Shown: in pieces, positions 44,364 through 56,065 of the stretch
Position numbering within the stretch: position 1 is the stretch's first letter
How the letters are laid out: each line of letters opens with the position of its first letter
The notes under the pieces: model-generated
What the model was told of the DNA's origin: nothing
Databases searched by the model: none
What the model saw: only the letters and a program-made list of their open reading frames with translations
Assembly (NCBI GenBank): GCA_026119855.1
Contig: JAOWBW010000760.1
Location: forward strand, 124,001-188,000
Origin: Campanula takesimana
Taxonomy: Eukaryota > Streptophyta > Magnoliopsida > Asterales > Campanulaceae
Reading direction: 5' to 3'
DNA: 64,000 nucleotides
Made by a program: the position numbers and the translations under genes

Positions 44364-44874
44364 TTGACTGGAGATCCCAAGATCTAGGTTCAAAAGGGAC
44401 AACCTAACTGTTAAAAGACTTGCAGCCCACTGTGGGGGTTACCCCATACCCATTCCTTAAAAAGTGACATCCCGAGAGGAATGAGGTTAAGCCGATGGCT
44501 TTTAATGATTCTTATGTGAAGTAAAACGGGTTACTTAAAAGAATCACCTATGTGAGAAAGAAGTGTGGGCCGCTTTGAGAAGAATTATGTGAGGCTTAAT
44601 TCTTAGACCTTCTCACAGAACCAGGCATTGTGCTCCAGGGCCATAATGGACACAGCTATGAGAGCTGAATTGTGTTAGGGCGATACCTGTGCAAAGTATA
44701 TGATCGGCTACACAAAAAACTGGCAGTTCAAGGACATCGTGTCTACTGATTAGCGAGTAGAGTAAATATATCTTGCAAGGGAAGGTTCAAAGGGCAGACC
44801 CTACCTATCATGTGCAGGTTTTCGACTGCCGGACTTTATCACCTATCCTCATGAATTTCCTTCATGTGGGGGAT
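44364..44874 (+). other. Element E 3' untranslated region
   Basis: About 510 bp without a frame, ending in the polypurine tract TGTGGGGGAT directly before the 3' LTR. Confidence 0.6.
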
Positions 44875-45848
44875 TGTTAGAAAAAAAAGGTGTGGTTTTG
44901 AAGGAAATTATGCGGAATTTCCATAAGGGTAATTTTGTCCAATGACAAAATTAATTATGGGTTAGTGTTCTACTCCATGAGAAGAAGAAATCAAGTATTT
45001 ATTTGTCCAAAATGGTTATTGGATGAATGAGATATGAATGCTCAAAGTAAGTGGGTTGATAAGGGAAAATGTGGTTATCCCACATTGGAAAGGAAATGAA
45101 CTTGTTGCTAGCATATATACTTGGGCACAATAGTAGTGTTCAAGATTATGTAGCATAGAGGCTCTCTCTCGCCTGCAGGGGGGTGCAAATCAAGTTCCAA
45201 TTTGGCTTGCAAGTTGCGTTCTCGTGCCTGGGCGCGTCCTGCGGACACGAATGTAGCACCGAATTTGCCTTCCTAGACAAGCCCACCTTTTGTTAAATTT
45301 TTTGATTTTGTAAATAAAAAATTATGAGCAGTTTTGATTTCAAACGAGTGTAACTGTCAAGGCTGTCTTAATTTCGTATTAAGTGAAATAAATAAAAACT
45401 GATCAACCCAAATTAATTGTATTTAATTTCGGGTTAATGACTGATATCAGTTTTAATTCTTGCGTCTTCACAGCTACAAAAGGGAGAGCTCACATCTATT
45501 TTGGGACACACTGAAACAGATCCTCTACCATTTTCTCTTTGTTGCATATTGCTTCTGCTGTTCTTTTGGCCTCCTTGCATATTAAGAAAAAGGTGATTCT
45601 GTCCAAGCGCTGTTCAACTTGCCGGAAACTTAGGTGCAAAGTGCCCCCTGTCCGCACGTTCTATCCTGGGAGACTAGCGTTCCGACCAAACTCAAGCACA
45701 CGTGGTGTGGGGACGGATAAGTCTTAAGGAGTGACTAGCATTAGGCTCGTGCAAACAACGATAATTTTTTTTGCTTTTCTGTATTTCCAGTTTTATTTTC
45801 GAGTTATTGTTCTGTAATTGTTGTTCTATCGGTTGTAAACCGCTAACA
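44875..45848 (+). repeat. Element E 3' LTR, full length
   Basis: 974 bp, TGTTAG to CTAACA, followed by AAAAG. The last ~142 bp have no counterpart in the left copy. Confidence 0.88.
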
Positions 45849-45853
45849 AAAAG

Positions 45854-46125
45854 TATAATACATTGTAGTAGCGATTGGTAATTATTCCATTTTTGGACGG
45901 ATGGCAAGATTGTCTAGAACAAGAGTAGGAAAGGATTTGTAGTTTGAAGTAAGCGACGTTCATCTCCAACCTCAAAGCAATTAAGTTTGTTGCGTTGAAA
46001 AAGATGATAATTATAATGGAACGTAGAAAGAAAAATGTGAGGACAGAAAGAAGTGATAAAGATGAAATTACAGAAACATAATAGATGGAAAGAAAACATA
46101 ATAAAGCAGAAATGAATGAGGGAAT
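45854..46125. other. Flank between element E and LEA gene; LEA 3' untranslated side
   Basis: The AT-rich sequence lies immediately downstream of the LEA stop on the minus strand and probably holds its 3' UTR. No other feature is seen. Confidence 0.4.
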
Positions 46126-46896
46126 TTAAAGCTCCTCATCACCAACACCACCACCTCTGACCACATCATTTGTAACATCCTTTGTCGTCTGCTTGGCTGC
46201 CTCGTACTTGTGTGCAATCGTATCCTTAGCAGACTCGACGGCCTCCCCTGCCTTTGTCTTAGCTGCTTCATAACCTTGCTTGGCCTTGTCTTCCGCCCAT
46301 CCCTCTTTTGCTTCCTCCGTCACCTTATCACTTGCACACTTTGCTGCCTCCTTGGCTTCCTCTGTCTTGTGCTTCATATCTTCATACCCTTTTTCTTTCA
46401 TCTCTTTAGCTTTATGCTCTGCTGTTTCTTTTGCACGGTATCCCTTCTCTTTGACCTCCTCTGCTGTTGTCTTCTCTGCCATTTCTCCCCCGCCCTCTTT
46501 TGCCTTGTTTTGTGCAGCATCCTTCATTTTGTCTGCACTATACTCCCCCGCACCTGCATTCCGCACAACACCAATAACTAGTCGTCTATCAATAACAAGA
46601 CAGTATATTAATATTAATTTGATAATTAAGTGTAGTTACTCACCACCACCGGTAACGGTGGAGTGGGCGGTGTCGTCGGCAGCATAATCAGAAGCCCGCT
46701 TAACATTCTCCTCACCTTTAATTCCAAGACCTTCAGACAATTTCTCTTTGGCCCAGTCAGCCCAAGATTCGGATGATTCTTGGGGCTCAGGTTTTGCTTC
46801 ATCGTCGTGTGAGTGTGATAGGATACCGCCGTCTACTGCCACCAATAGCATCACCCCCAAAATCAACAATATCGTCGTTTTCCCTAGGATACCCAT
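46126..46896 (-). CDS. LEA group 3-like protein with signal peptide (two exons)
   Basis: The predicted CDS joins exon 1, 46896-46644, to exon 2, 46553-46126, giving 226 residues. The intron has a consensus donor (GTGAGT at 46643) and acceptor (TGCAG ending 46554), and the frame is kept. Residues 1-24 form a hydrophobic signal peptide (MGILGKTTILLILGVMLL), so the product probably enters the secretory pathway. An acidic segment follows, then repeated 11-mer-like helices rich in A, K, E, D and T (KDAAQNKAKEGG, KAKEMKEKGYEDMKHKTEE, YEAAKTKAGEAVESAKD), typical of LEA_4 dehydration-protection proteins. The ATG at 46896 is preferred over an in-frame one 11 codons upstream because it puts the hydrophobic stretch at the terminus. 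Which LEA subfamily it belongs to is not certain. Confidence 0.82.
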
Positions 46897-46963
46897 TTCT
46901 TTAACAACCAATTCCAATTCTGTAGACAAAGTTAATTTGATAAGAAACTGTGTTTGTATTTAG

Positions 46964-47072
46964 GATATATAGGAGCGGAGATGAAGGGGATAGATAGATA
47001 GATAGATATAGCAGGACGTGGGGCGGCGGCAAAAGGTGGTGAGTGGGCACGTGTCAAGTAATGAGACACGTC
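46964..47072 (-). promoter_or_regulatory. LEA promoter: TATA box and ABRE-like elements
   Basis: On the minus strand a TATA box (CTATATATCC, about 46963-46972) lies about 70 bp upstream of the ATG. Further upstream are ACGT-core elements: GACGTGG at 47015-47021, the G-box/ABRE CACGTGTC at 47048-47055 and GACACGTC at 47065-47072. Such clusters are bound by ABA-responsive bZIP factors, consistent with a desiccation-induced LEA gene. A (GATA)n microsatellite at about 46990-47010 sits between. Confidence 0.65.
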
Positions 47073-47099
47073 TCACCCTTAGACTCACCAGCTGTCGTC

Positions 47100-48448
47100 T
47101 TGTTCCATAATTTTCAATTTTCCTACGCTCTTTTTATTTTTTGGATAATGATAATATATATGCCCAAACATGTATGTCGATTGTCGACATTGCTTAACAC
47201 TTTATTAACCCTTCATTCATTGTTATAACTGCTAGCGGTACTCCCATGCGATACACGGCTACGGCATGATTTCTAATTAATTTAATTTCATAAAAATATT
47301 AAATAATAAATGTTACAACTTTTGCCTAAAAAAAATCACCCACACTCCGTAAAAGTGATCATATCAACTCAAAAATAATATATTCATAATTATTGGGCAA
47401 CAAAAAAAAAAAAAAAAAAAAAAACAATATCAAGGTTTTTTTTTTTTGTTTTTTTTTTATTTTGCTATTCATTTTACTCATTCTATTTGTTCTGATTTAA
47501 GGTTCATATTTTTATTTTTATTTTGCTTTGTTCCAATTTAAGGTTTTTACTTTACTTTATTACCTAATATGACGGTGGAACCGACTGGTCATTCTCACGA
47601 CAAAAGCTCCCTACCCCATGTTCTCTCTCATACTTTTTACTTTTCATACTTACAATATTTTTTTTTTTCATAATCCCCATACAAAGTCATAGTAGGAACA
47701 TTAAATAAAGACGGTGTGAGTAGTAACTATTTTTATGGAAGTAATTATATCCACTAATATATCAAACTCTCTAATACATCACAAACATGCCCCAAAATGA
47801 ATAACAAAACAAATATGAAACTTACTTTGCAATAAAAAAATTGTTTTTTTTTTTTTTTTGCAATATGAGATGAAATTGAAAAATATAAATAAAGTCAATA
47901 AATAAATTCAATATTATTTGACCATTTGAGGAAAATTACTTGTATTTTTACAAAACAACTAAAGCAATCGTTTACTATCTATTTATTTACATGTATTTTT
48001 TTGAGGAAAACTACTTGTATGACGGTTCTAAAATAACAAAATATTATGTATCAAATGCTAAAAATATTTCCATAAATATAAATGATTTTTTCATAAAATA
48101 ATTATTGTAAATTAACACAATGAAGTAAACTTTTATTAAGCACAAAGGAAAAAAATATGAATATGTACAAAAACATGTTAAAAACTTTAGAATCACGTTA
48201 AAGGCCATATTTTATTTTATTTTTTGCATTTTTTTTTTTGCATTTTGAACGCTGCATCAAGGGGCTTTGCCCTATGAATTTTGTTAGTCTCGCTCCGACG
48301 TTCGATTTGATATGCGGTGCGTTCCGTGGTTCATACGGAAACATTTCTTAATAAGTATGAAACACTTGATAAACGACATTATTTTAATGACCACATGTAC
48401 CAACAATGCCTATATTCAAGTCTACCCTAAACATAAAGATAAACCACC
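47100..48448. other. AT-rich intergenic sequence with homopolymer runs
   Basis: No gene seen. Long A and T runs lie at 47402-47424, 47437-47459, 47659-47669 and 47843-47860. Confidence 0.5.
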
Positions 48449-49945
48449 ATAGTTGAATATAGATAACACATCACTTTTTTCTTAATATTTGTAGGTCTAC
48501 ATGTCATACTCACAACAATTACCCACTAACTATTCCTGACCCCACTTTCTCTCTCTTAACGAACTATCTACACTCGCAACACATCATTTTTTTCTTAATA
48601 TTTGAACCCAATTTTTATTTTGTTTAAATTGGGACGGGGGGAGTATGGAAGACGTTGATTTCGGTTTAATACACTCTCTCCGTCCCTCTTTAATCAATAA
48701 AAATTACCCATTTGGTTGTCAGATTTTAACTTACAAAATCCTAAAATGGAAATATTTTAGTACTTTTAAAATGGTGGGACCCATTTTAATTACTCACAAC
48801 AACTATCCACTAACTATTTTATATCCTACTTTCTCTCTCACACCCACCAATCTACACACACGACACATCACCTTTTTTAATTTTTCCTTAATTTATGTGC
48901 CCAACTCATTTTTTTGTAAGTTACAGAGGGAGTAATAACTTCCGTGAATATAGCATACACATCATTTTTTTCTTAATATTTGTAGGTCTACATGTCATAC
49001 TCACAACAATTACCCACTAACTATTCCTGACCCCACTTTCTCTCTCTTAACGAACTATCTACACTCGCAACAGATCATTTTTTTCTTAATATTTGTACCC
49101 ATTTTTTTTGTTTAAATTGGGACGGAGGGAGTATGGAAGATATGAGTTATTTGAAGCGTTGATTTCGGTTTAATACACTCCCTCCGTCCCTCTTTAATCT
49201 ACAAAAATTACCCATTTGGTTGTCATATTTTAACTTACAAAATCCTAAAATGGAAATATTTTAGTACTTTTAAAATGGTGGGACCCATTTTAATTACTCA
49301 CAACAACTATCCACTAACTATTTTATATCATACTTTCTCTCTTCCACCCACCCATCTACACTCACGACACATCACATTTTTTAATTTTTCCTTAATTAAT
49401 GTGTTGTAAGTTATAGAGGGAGTAATAACTTCCGTGAATATAGCAAACACATCACTTTTTTCTTAATATTTGTAGGCCTACATATCATACTCACAACAAT
49501 TACCCACTAACTATTCCTGACCCCACTTTCTCTCTCTTAACAAACTATCTACACTCTCAACAGATCATTTTTTTCTTAATATTTGAACCCAATTTTTTTT
49601 TGTTTAAATTGGGACGGAGGGAGTATGGAAGATATGAGTTATTTGAAGCGTTGATTTCGGTTTAACACACTCCCTCCGTCCCTCTTTAATCTACAAAAAT
49701 TACCCATTTGGTTGTCAGATTTTAACTTACAAAATCCTAAAATGGAAATATTTTAGTACTTTTAAAATGGTGAGACCCATTTTAATTACTCCCAACAACT
49801 ATCAACTAACTATTTTATTTCATACTTTCTCTCTCCTACCCACCCATCTACACTCACGACACATCACCTTTTTAAATTTTTCCTTAATTAATGTGCCCAA
49901 CTCATTTTTTTGTAAGTTACAGAGGGAGTAATAACTTCCGTGAAT
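48449..49945. repeat. Three-copy ~490-bp tandem array built from Stowaway-like ends
   Basis: Three units start at about 48449, 48942 and 49430 with GTGAATATAG(C/A)-ACACATCA and run about 490 bp each. Each unit contains GGGACGGAGGGAGTATGGA followed closely by CTCCCTCCGTCCCTCTTTAAT, so a Stowaway right end abuts another left end. The array closes with AGAGGGAGTAATAACTTCCGTGAA at 49920-49945. Copies are highly alike, so the amplification is fairly recent. Confidence 0.8.
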
Positions 49946-51736
49946 CACACAAAATCAAGCTATCGAGCCATCAAGAAGTAATATCAAAATGTGTCTTTGT
50001 ATAGTCAAATCAATCAGCTCAATTGTCAAGTCATGCAGAAGCATTTTCAAAATCTCATTCAAATTTCAAATTGGAAAATGGTTCAAGTAGACAAATGTCT
50101 TGAAGCTGCAAAAATAAGTTTTGTTTGAACATGAAAGGATTAAATTTTAGAATACTCCCTCCCTCCCAAAATACTTTATATTCAATTATATTGTTAATTG
50201 GGCGTGCTTTAAACTCATTAGGAGAAGATAGTTTATTGATTAACTTTTATTTATTGAATCAAAGCATACACCCAAATAAATTATCCACCGCTATTTGATA
50301 CTACAACCACCACCATTACGGAAACAACTACAATCCACCGTCGCCGCCGCCACCACCAGCGCCTGATATTTCCACCGACCGTAGCAGCAACAAACACCAC
50401 CAACCTCTCTGTAACAAAAGGAAAATGAAAAAACCGAGATGAACAAAAAAATGATGATAGAAGTGGTAGGAACACAGACATAAAAGAAAATTCCCGAAAA
50501 GCAAGATCTATTTTTAAGACACAAAAGCACATATAATAATAATTATATATAAAAAAAAAGTTCTTCCTCCCAGCCACACCCACAAAAATAAAAATAAAAA
50601 TAAAAAAGCAGATCTATTTATGTACAGACAGAGAGGGAGAGGGGGGAAAGACGTATTTTCTTAATTTAACCATAAAAACTCAAATCTAAGCCCACAAACA
50701 CACATTCAAGCACATATGAACACAAAAACCCACATAAATCTAACCACTAAATGTTAGATCTAAGTCTAAAATCAAAGAATAGAGCAAACACAAAGGAAAA
50801 AAAAGAGATGGAGATAGATTAGAGAGAAGAGACGGAGAGAAAGAAGAGACGAAGATATAAGTGACGAAGATAGAAGTTATAGAGGAGATGCGGAAAACGA
50901 ACCAGTAAGAGAAAGTAAGAGAGGAGCAGCGATCGGGGTGGAGGCGGCCGTGGTGGAGGCGGATGTCGGTGGCGGCGGAATGAGGAGGGCGGTGGTGGAT
51001 ATGTTGAGAGAGAAGCTCTATAGAATTGTGGGGTAGAGAGAGAGGCTGAGAAAACAAATGAGGAGGGAGGAAGAAAAAGTAAGGTATAGAGAGGAACCCA
51101 AACATATTACAGTTGTTGCTGGTTTTTTTTCTTTTTTTTTTTTATGCAAGATACCATGTGTACATGTATGTCATCATTTTTTAGGAAAAATTACATCCTA
51201 TGCCACAAAGTGAAAAGACAAAAATGCCCTTAGAATAGGCCTTACCTGTTTGGACGCCAAGTTTGGCACTTATGTTATTATATATTTATAGATTAGCTCA
51301 AGCACAATTCAATCTTAACCCTACTTTCTTTTTCATTTTAAGTCCTCCAGTTTCGATTTGTTCCCATTAGTGGACTCAATTGGTACACAAATAAAATAAA
51401 GTACTTGTAATCGAACCGAACCGAATCGAACCGAATTAACTAAATAATACTACACAAAAGCACACTACAACAACTTTGGACACCGAGTACATCACCATCC
51501 ATTATATTATGTACTTATGCCTTAAGTCAGTCCGCCCTTCCACCCACTTTCATCCTACAGCAGCTTCAATTCAGCCGCTAATATTTTATTTTGTGTCGTT
51601 AAGATTGATTTAAAATTTATGGGTAACAAAAAAAAATTAGACTAAGTTGGCACCGTTGACGAAGCTCGCTGATGCTTCTGGAGCTGTTCGAAATCCCTAG
51701 CACAATATAGAATAACAAAGTCCTTCACGTTTGAAT
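49946..51736. other. Intergenic sequence, no supported gene
   Basis: One Stowaway-like end (CTCCCTCCCTCCC) is at about 50155. The stretch 50590-51110 is strongly purine-rich on the plus strand, with GGA/GGTGG/AGAG tracts; minus-strand ORFs of 79-121 codons across 50281-51105 are low in complexity. No domain is recognised. Confidence 0.5.
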
Positions 51737-52359
51737 ACTACAATTAGAGCTGTCAATTCGGGATAACGGGACGGGACGGGACAAAACTATATTGTCCCGC
51801 AAACTAGACGGGACGGGACGTCCCAAATTTATCGCGGGACTGAAATTCCCCGTCCCATCCCAAATCACCTCGGGACGCGGGACTATGCGGGCAGGGGCGG
51901 ACCTCCCATAGAAGGTGGGGGTGCACGTGCACCTGGTCAACCAGATTTTCCTTTTTTTTTTTGTGTGTGAATATAATGTTATATTTATGTCATAGTGCAC
52001 CACCAAACACATATTCCTTTGCCAGGCTAGTTGGTTAGTTTTTAACTTAGTTCCCCTTGGTTACCTGGGTTCGAAGCATGACCCTAGCAAAACTGGTTTA
52101 TTTTTTTGGAGAACGCAAAACTGTTTTAGATATTTCAATCATTACATCAATTTGGCCTTCTTATGCCCTTTCAATTTGGGTTGACAGTTTAATCTTATTT
52201 TGACTTTGATTAGGATGATAATTGGTTGATATGAATTGTGTTTTACATGTATTCCTTGCCTCATAAAATGATTGTCTTTTATATATATTTTTTTCAAAAT
52301 TAAAGTTTTAAAATTACTAAAATTTCAAAACTAACAATGCAACTTTAAAACACACTATA

Positions 52360-52884
52360 CTCCTCCCTCTGTGCTAGAATAGACGTCATACTTGACAAAT
52401 GGACATTTTTAAGCTTTTAGTTGTGTTTCCTCAATTGCCCTAATCTATTCATATGGGCAGTCATATGGCATTTCAATGCTTATACTCCCTCCGTCCCGGA
52501 GTAAGAGTCCCACCCCCAATTTGCATGCTTATTAATAAATATTGGATGTGATGTAAATGTTGTGAGTGTAAAAGTAAAGTATGAGAGAGAATGAGTGGGA
52601 GAGAATAGTGAATTGATTGGTGTTGTGAGTATAAAAGTAAAATAAGAGAGAGAATGAGTGGGGTGAATCGTAAAGATTCTTTGACATTTTAGGAATGAGA
52701 CTCTTACTCTGGGACGGACCAAAAAGGAAAATGTGACTCTTACTCTCTAGGACGGAGGGAGTACCTATTAGAATGAGTAATATAGAAAAATCCCCAAACT
52801 TCATACCTTAATTTTAGTAAGACAATATTTGTTTTAAGACAAATGAAAATAAAAAGTAGAACATTTATTCCGAGACAGCGGGAG
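52360..52884. mobile_element. Stowaway-like MITE, third layer
   Basis: The ends CTCCTCCCTCTG and CAGCGGGAG sit at TA dinucleotides. With the inner MITE removed, the remainder is the reverse complement of the Stowaway at 58932-59184, sharing for example the GTATGAAGTTTGG and GGAAACACAACTAAAAG blocks. Confidence 0.8.
52485..52761. mobile_element. Stowaway MITE, innermost layer
   Basis: 277 bp with ends CTCCCTCCGTCCCGGAGTAA and GGACGGAGGGAG, flanked by TA at 52483-52484 and 52762-52763. Non-coding. Confidence 0.9.
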
Positions 52885-53682
52885 TATCATAGTTAGCTTT
52901 TGATTTCTCTTTCTTTTTTTTTTTTCCCTCCATTTTTCTGTTTATTAAAACGCCGAATAATTGTATTTTGATGCAAAATACTCATCTCTCTTAAAGATTT
53001 GTATATTAATAACGTAACGATATATATAAATTTGGAATTTTATAATATGTAGCAGAGCAAAAGACGATTATAACGTAAATTTTTAGTGCTATTTGTGCAC
53101 CCGCTAAGCAGTAGCTCAAGGTCCGCCACTGTATGCGGGACAAATACAGGATAAGACGGCGTGATAAAAAAAAACGATTATTCAAGTTGAAACAAGCATT
53201 CACCGACCACTTGAAGCTAAAAGAAAAAAAATATTCAAGTTATGTATATACATTTGACATTTTGTAGTAATATATTTACATTACCCTTGCTGCAGGTATT
53301 GTACAACCACAATTTATTCCTGCTCTTACAATAACCTCTACACTATTTTTTTTTTTTTTAAAGGTAAATCAGGTACTCCAACAAATGAAGTTGGACTTGG
53401 GATTGGGTCAATTGGGATTCAATTTGGGCCTTATAGTGATCTGCTATGGTTGTTCAACTTGGGCCTAGCTTGCTTGGGTTTGGAATTAGGAATGGGTCTG
53501 GGGTTAAAAAAAATACGGTACGTCCCGTTTGTCCCGCGTCCCAAACGGGACGTCCCGAATAGTCCCGCATTCAAACGGGATTAGATTATGCTATCCCGTC
53601 CCGTCCCATCCCATATGTATAGCGGGACAGTCCCAAATTGACGGCTCTAACTACAATACTACCTTTTTTTTAATACTTTCTT

Positions 53683-54097
53683 GTGAGAAACTGGGAAAAA
53701 ACGTGTTTTTCCTTAAAGTTCCCGTACAACGTGTTTTTAAAATGACGCGATGGCGTTTTTGTAATTATCAGGAAGTTATTTAGCGTTGATCGTAAGTGCC
53801 AGTGGTAGTGTAAAAAGTGTCATCACATGTACATTAACACTTATTGATACTACCATTGATACTTTTAATAAGTGTCATTATCAATGTTTAAAAGTGCCAG
53901 TGTAATGGCCGTCACTTTTAAACACTACCACTGGCACTCAAGAAAAGTCTCAGTTTCATGTTTAACACTGGACATTTACGATGCTTGCCAGTATTTACGA
54001 AAATGTCACCGCTTGTTTATAAGAATAAGGGCTATCGTCTTTAAAAACACGTTTTTCCTTTGCTTAAAGTAAAACACGTTTTTCACGAGACCTACTA
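53683..54097. mobile_element. MULE-like fold-back MITE
   Basis: The direct repeat TACTTTCTT lies at 53674-53682 and 54098-54106, the 9-bp duplication size of Mutator-like elements. The ends are loosely inverted (GTGAGAAA-GGGAAAAAACGTG and CACGTTTTTCACGAG). Inside, AGTGCCAGTGGTAGTG at 53795 pairs with CACTACCACTGGCACT at 53923-53938, giving a ~24-bp stem around a ~95-nt loop. Confidence 0.6.
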
Positions 54098-54161
54098 TAC
54101 TTTCTTAAATAGTTCCATACAAACACAGAAAATCCCGTGGGTTTCTACTAACACAAACATA

Positions 54162-54443
54162 CTCCCTCCGTCCCACTAGAAGTGAAACTTCTTTCCTTTT
54201 TGGGCCGTCCCACTTAAAGTGAGACTACCCAAAATGGTAATGTTTTAATATACTTATATTCATCATTCCCCACTATTTAACCCCACTCATTCTCTCTCTT
54301 CATTTTCCACCACTCATTTTATTCAACCAACACCACTATTTACCCCACTCATTCTCTCTCTTCATTTTCTACCACATATATATCACTTTATCTTAAATAT
54401 CGTGCCCACTCCTCTAGTCTCACTCTCAATGGGACGGAGGGAG
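54162..54443. mobile_element. Stowaway MITE
   Basis: 282 bp, CTCCCTCCGTCCC to GGGACGGAGGGAG with TA on both sides. The interior carries ACTCATTCTCTCTCTTCATTTT repeats. Confidence 0.9.
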
Positions 54444-54534
54444 TATATGGTTAGGCATGACCAACAATTACTACTATCCTCGTTACGTCGTATTTTTGTT
54501 ACGTCGTATTTAACTTGTCAATATATTTAAAATA

Positions 54535-54817
54535 CTCCCCCCGTCCCAGCACAAGTAGTACTAGAGGAGTGGGCACAATAATTAAGAGAAAAATAAGTAT
54601 GTTTGGTAGAAAATGAAGATAGAGAATAAGTGGGGTAAATTGTAGTGTTAGTTGAATAAAATGAGTGGTGGAAAATGAAAAGAGAGAATGAGTGGGGTTA
54701 AATGGTGGGGTTAGTTGAAAAAAAAATATATTAAAACATTTCCATTTTGAGCAGTCTCAATTGTTTTGGGACGGCTTAAAAGAGAAAGAAGTCATACTTG
54801 TGCTGGGACGGAGGGAG
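54535..54817. mobile_element. Stowaway MITE, same family, inverted
   Basis: 283 bp, CTCCCCCCGTCCC to GGGACGGAGGGAG; TA at the left, TG at the right. It is close to the reverse complement of 54162-54443, and only 91 bp separate the two. Confidence 0.85.
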
Positions 54818-56065
54818 TGTGTTTTACATACTGTATGTTTGTTGCATTATTTGTACCATGATAATAATGCACTAAACTATTTCCTTTACAAAAGCCCGAT
54901 ATTTAATTTGAGACGAAAAAAAAGAATGTAAAGTGCAAATTTAATAAGGGAAGAAGGAAGTTAATACAGAAAAAAGAAAATTAAAATGCAATATAGATTC
55001 ACCTGACCACCAAGGAATTTGGGTATCTGCTTGCACTCAACAGTCCGGTATGCCAATTATTTAGATTCCATCTTTCAGAAATGGATGGCTCTCTTGGCGA
55101 AATGGCAGAGTTGAAAAACACTGGCTAACACTTGTGAAGTGATCAAACGGCTAACATTTATAAAGTGATCAAACGGGTAGGAATAGAGTGCATGTGTGAT
55201 TCGACTGCAGCAGCCCCGATCCAACCACCACTTCATTACTTCACAAACAACCTATCTCCTTAACTGACGGACTAGATACTTTGAAAACGAAGAAAGAGTA
55301 GCAATCTGACATGCACGTTTTGTTGCTTTACAGTCTCAACTTCAGAATAAGCTACAACTACACCAAATTGTGTTCGACACATTAACTCTACCTAAAAGTT
55401 CTCTTACCAAAGGAACAGGTACACTACATTCTTGGCAAGCCCAACTATGTCAGTTACTTCTCCTCAGATGTCCCACCTGTATTGGCTAGATGAGCCCATG
55501 CTTCAGCCCTTTTCCTATTTGCTATTATCTCCAAGCAAAAAAAAAAAAAAAAAAAAACAACAAGAAGAACAACAACCAATTAAACAGCGCATCAAATCAT
55601 GAGAAAAAGAAAAGACAAAAATTTGATTGATGGTAGGAGTATACAATTGAGATTAAAAAAACAAACAAACTAAACAGCTTGTAGAGGTATTTGAAGTTTA
55701 AACCTAAAGGTAAGGTGGAAGTGAATGAAGCTTCAATATTGGTGCTTTTCGTTTTTTCGTATTAACTGCAATAGTCAGACTGTAGGGCCAATGAACTCTA
55801 CCCTAGATGACATGCCCTCACTTTTCTATATGAAAGGTTGAGGGTTTGATTCCCCTCCAAATGTTGTAATCGAAAAAATAGTCGATGGCCAAAATATTTA
55901 AATAATGAGATAGCAATTTACTAGTTGCCTACTTGTATTCAAGTAAAAACAAGCACTCTCTAACGTTAGCCTAGGTAAAGGCATAAATCATAAGCTACTC
56001 CGTAAAAACTGTAACTGATGAGCACTTGGTAAAACTCTAAACTTTGAAAGAAGTGAATAAGGAAC
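54818..56065. other. Intergenic or 3' side of the MUSTANG gene
   Basis: No independent gene is recognised. A possible extra terminal exon of the MUSTANG gene on the minus strand lies near 55455-55511 (see findings). An A run lies at 55537-55557. Confidence 0.4.

Larger units (their letters stand above)
30619..45848 (+). mobile_element. Element E: Ty1/copia retrotransposon (Tork clade), split by D, 5' LTR truncated
   Basis: AAAAG lies at 30614-30618 and 45849-45853. The right LTR (974 bp) runs TGTTAG to CTAACA. The left LTR aligns with it only for 838 bp and then passes straight into gag, so U5 and the primer-binding site are missing. Element D interrupts RT at 34624-43482. With D removed, protease-to-RNase H reads open; gag has one frameshift and one stop. 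The Tork-clade assignment rests on RT/integrase motif style and is tentative. Confidence 0.9.
51892..53131. mobile_element. hAT-like non-autonomous element, second layer
   Basis: Ends CAGGGGCGGACCT and AGGTCCGCCACTG form inverted repeats, flanked by TATGCGGG at 51884-51891 and 53132-53139. It is 1240 bp with the nested Stowaways. No transposase is seen. Confidence 0.88.
51745..53649. mobile_element. hAT-like non-autonomous element, outer layer of a four-level nest
   Basis: Its ends are inverted (TAGAGCTGTCAATTCGGGA, and TCCCAAATTGACGGCTCTA at the right), flanked by the 8-bp duplication ACTACAAT at 51737-51744 and 53650-53657. Degenerate GGGAC/GTCCC units fill both arms. Without the inner insertion and its duplication it is about 0.66 kb and non-coding. 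The 8-bp duplication is the hAT signature. Confidence 0.88.

Noticed and set aside
48449..49945. Regularly spaced repeats that might suggest a CRISPR-like array
   Set aside because: Unit length is 490 bp, spacers are absent, and the units are MITE-derived in a plant genome.
50281..51105. Minus-strand frames of 79-121 codons, possibly a proline/histidine-rich protein
   Set aside because: They arise from a purine-rich tract with simple repeats; residues are low in complexity and no start context is convincing.
55080..55210. Possible tRNA fragment suggested by TGGCGAAATGGCAGAG
   Set aside because: No cloverleaf, no T-loop consensus and no anticodon stem could be drawn.
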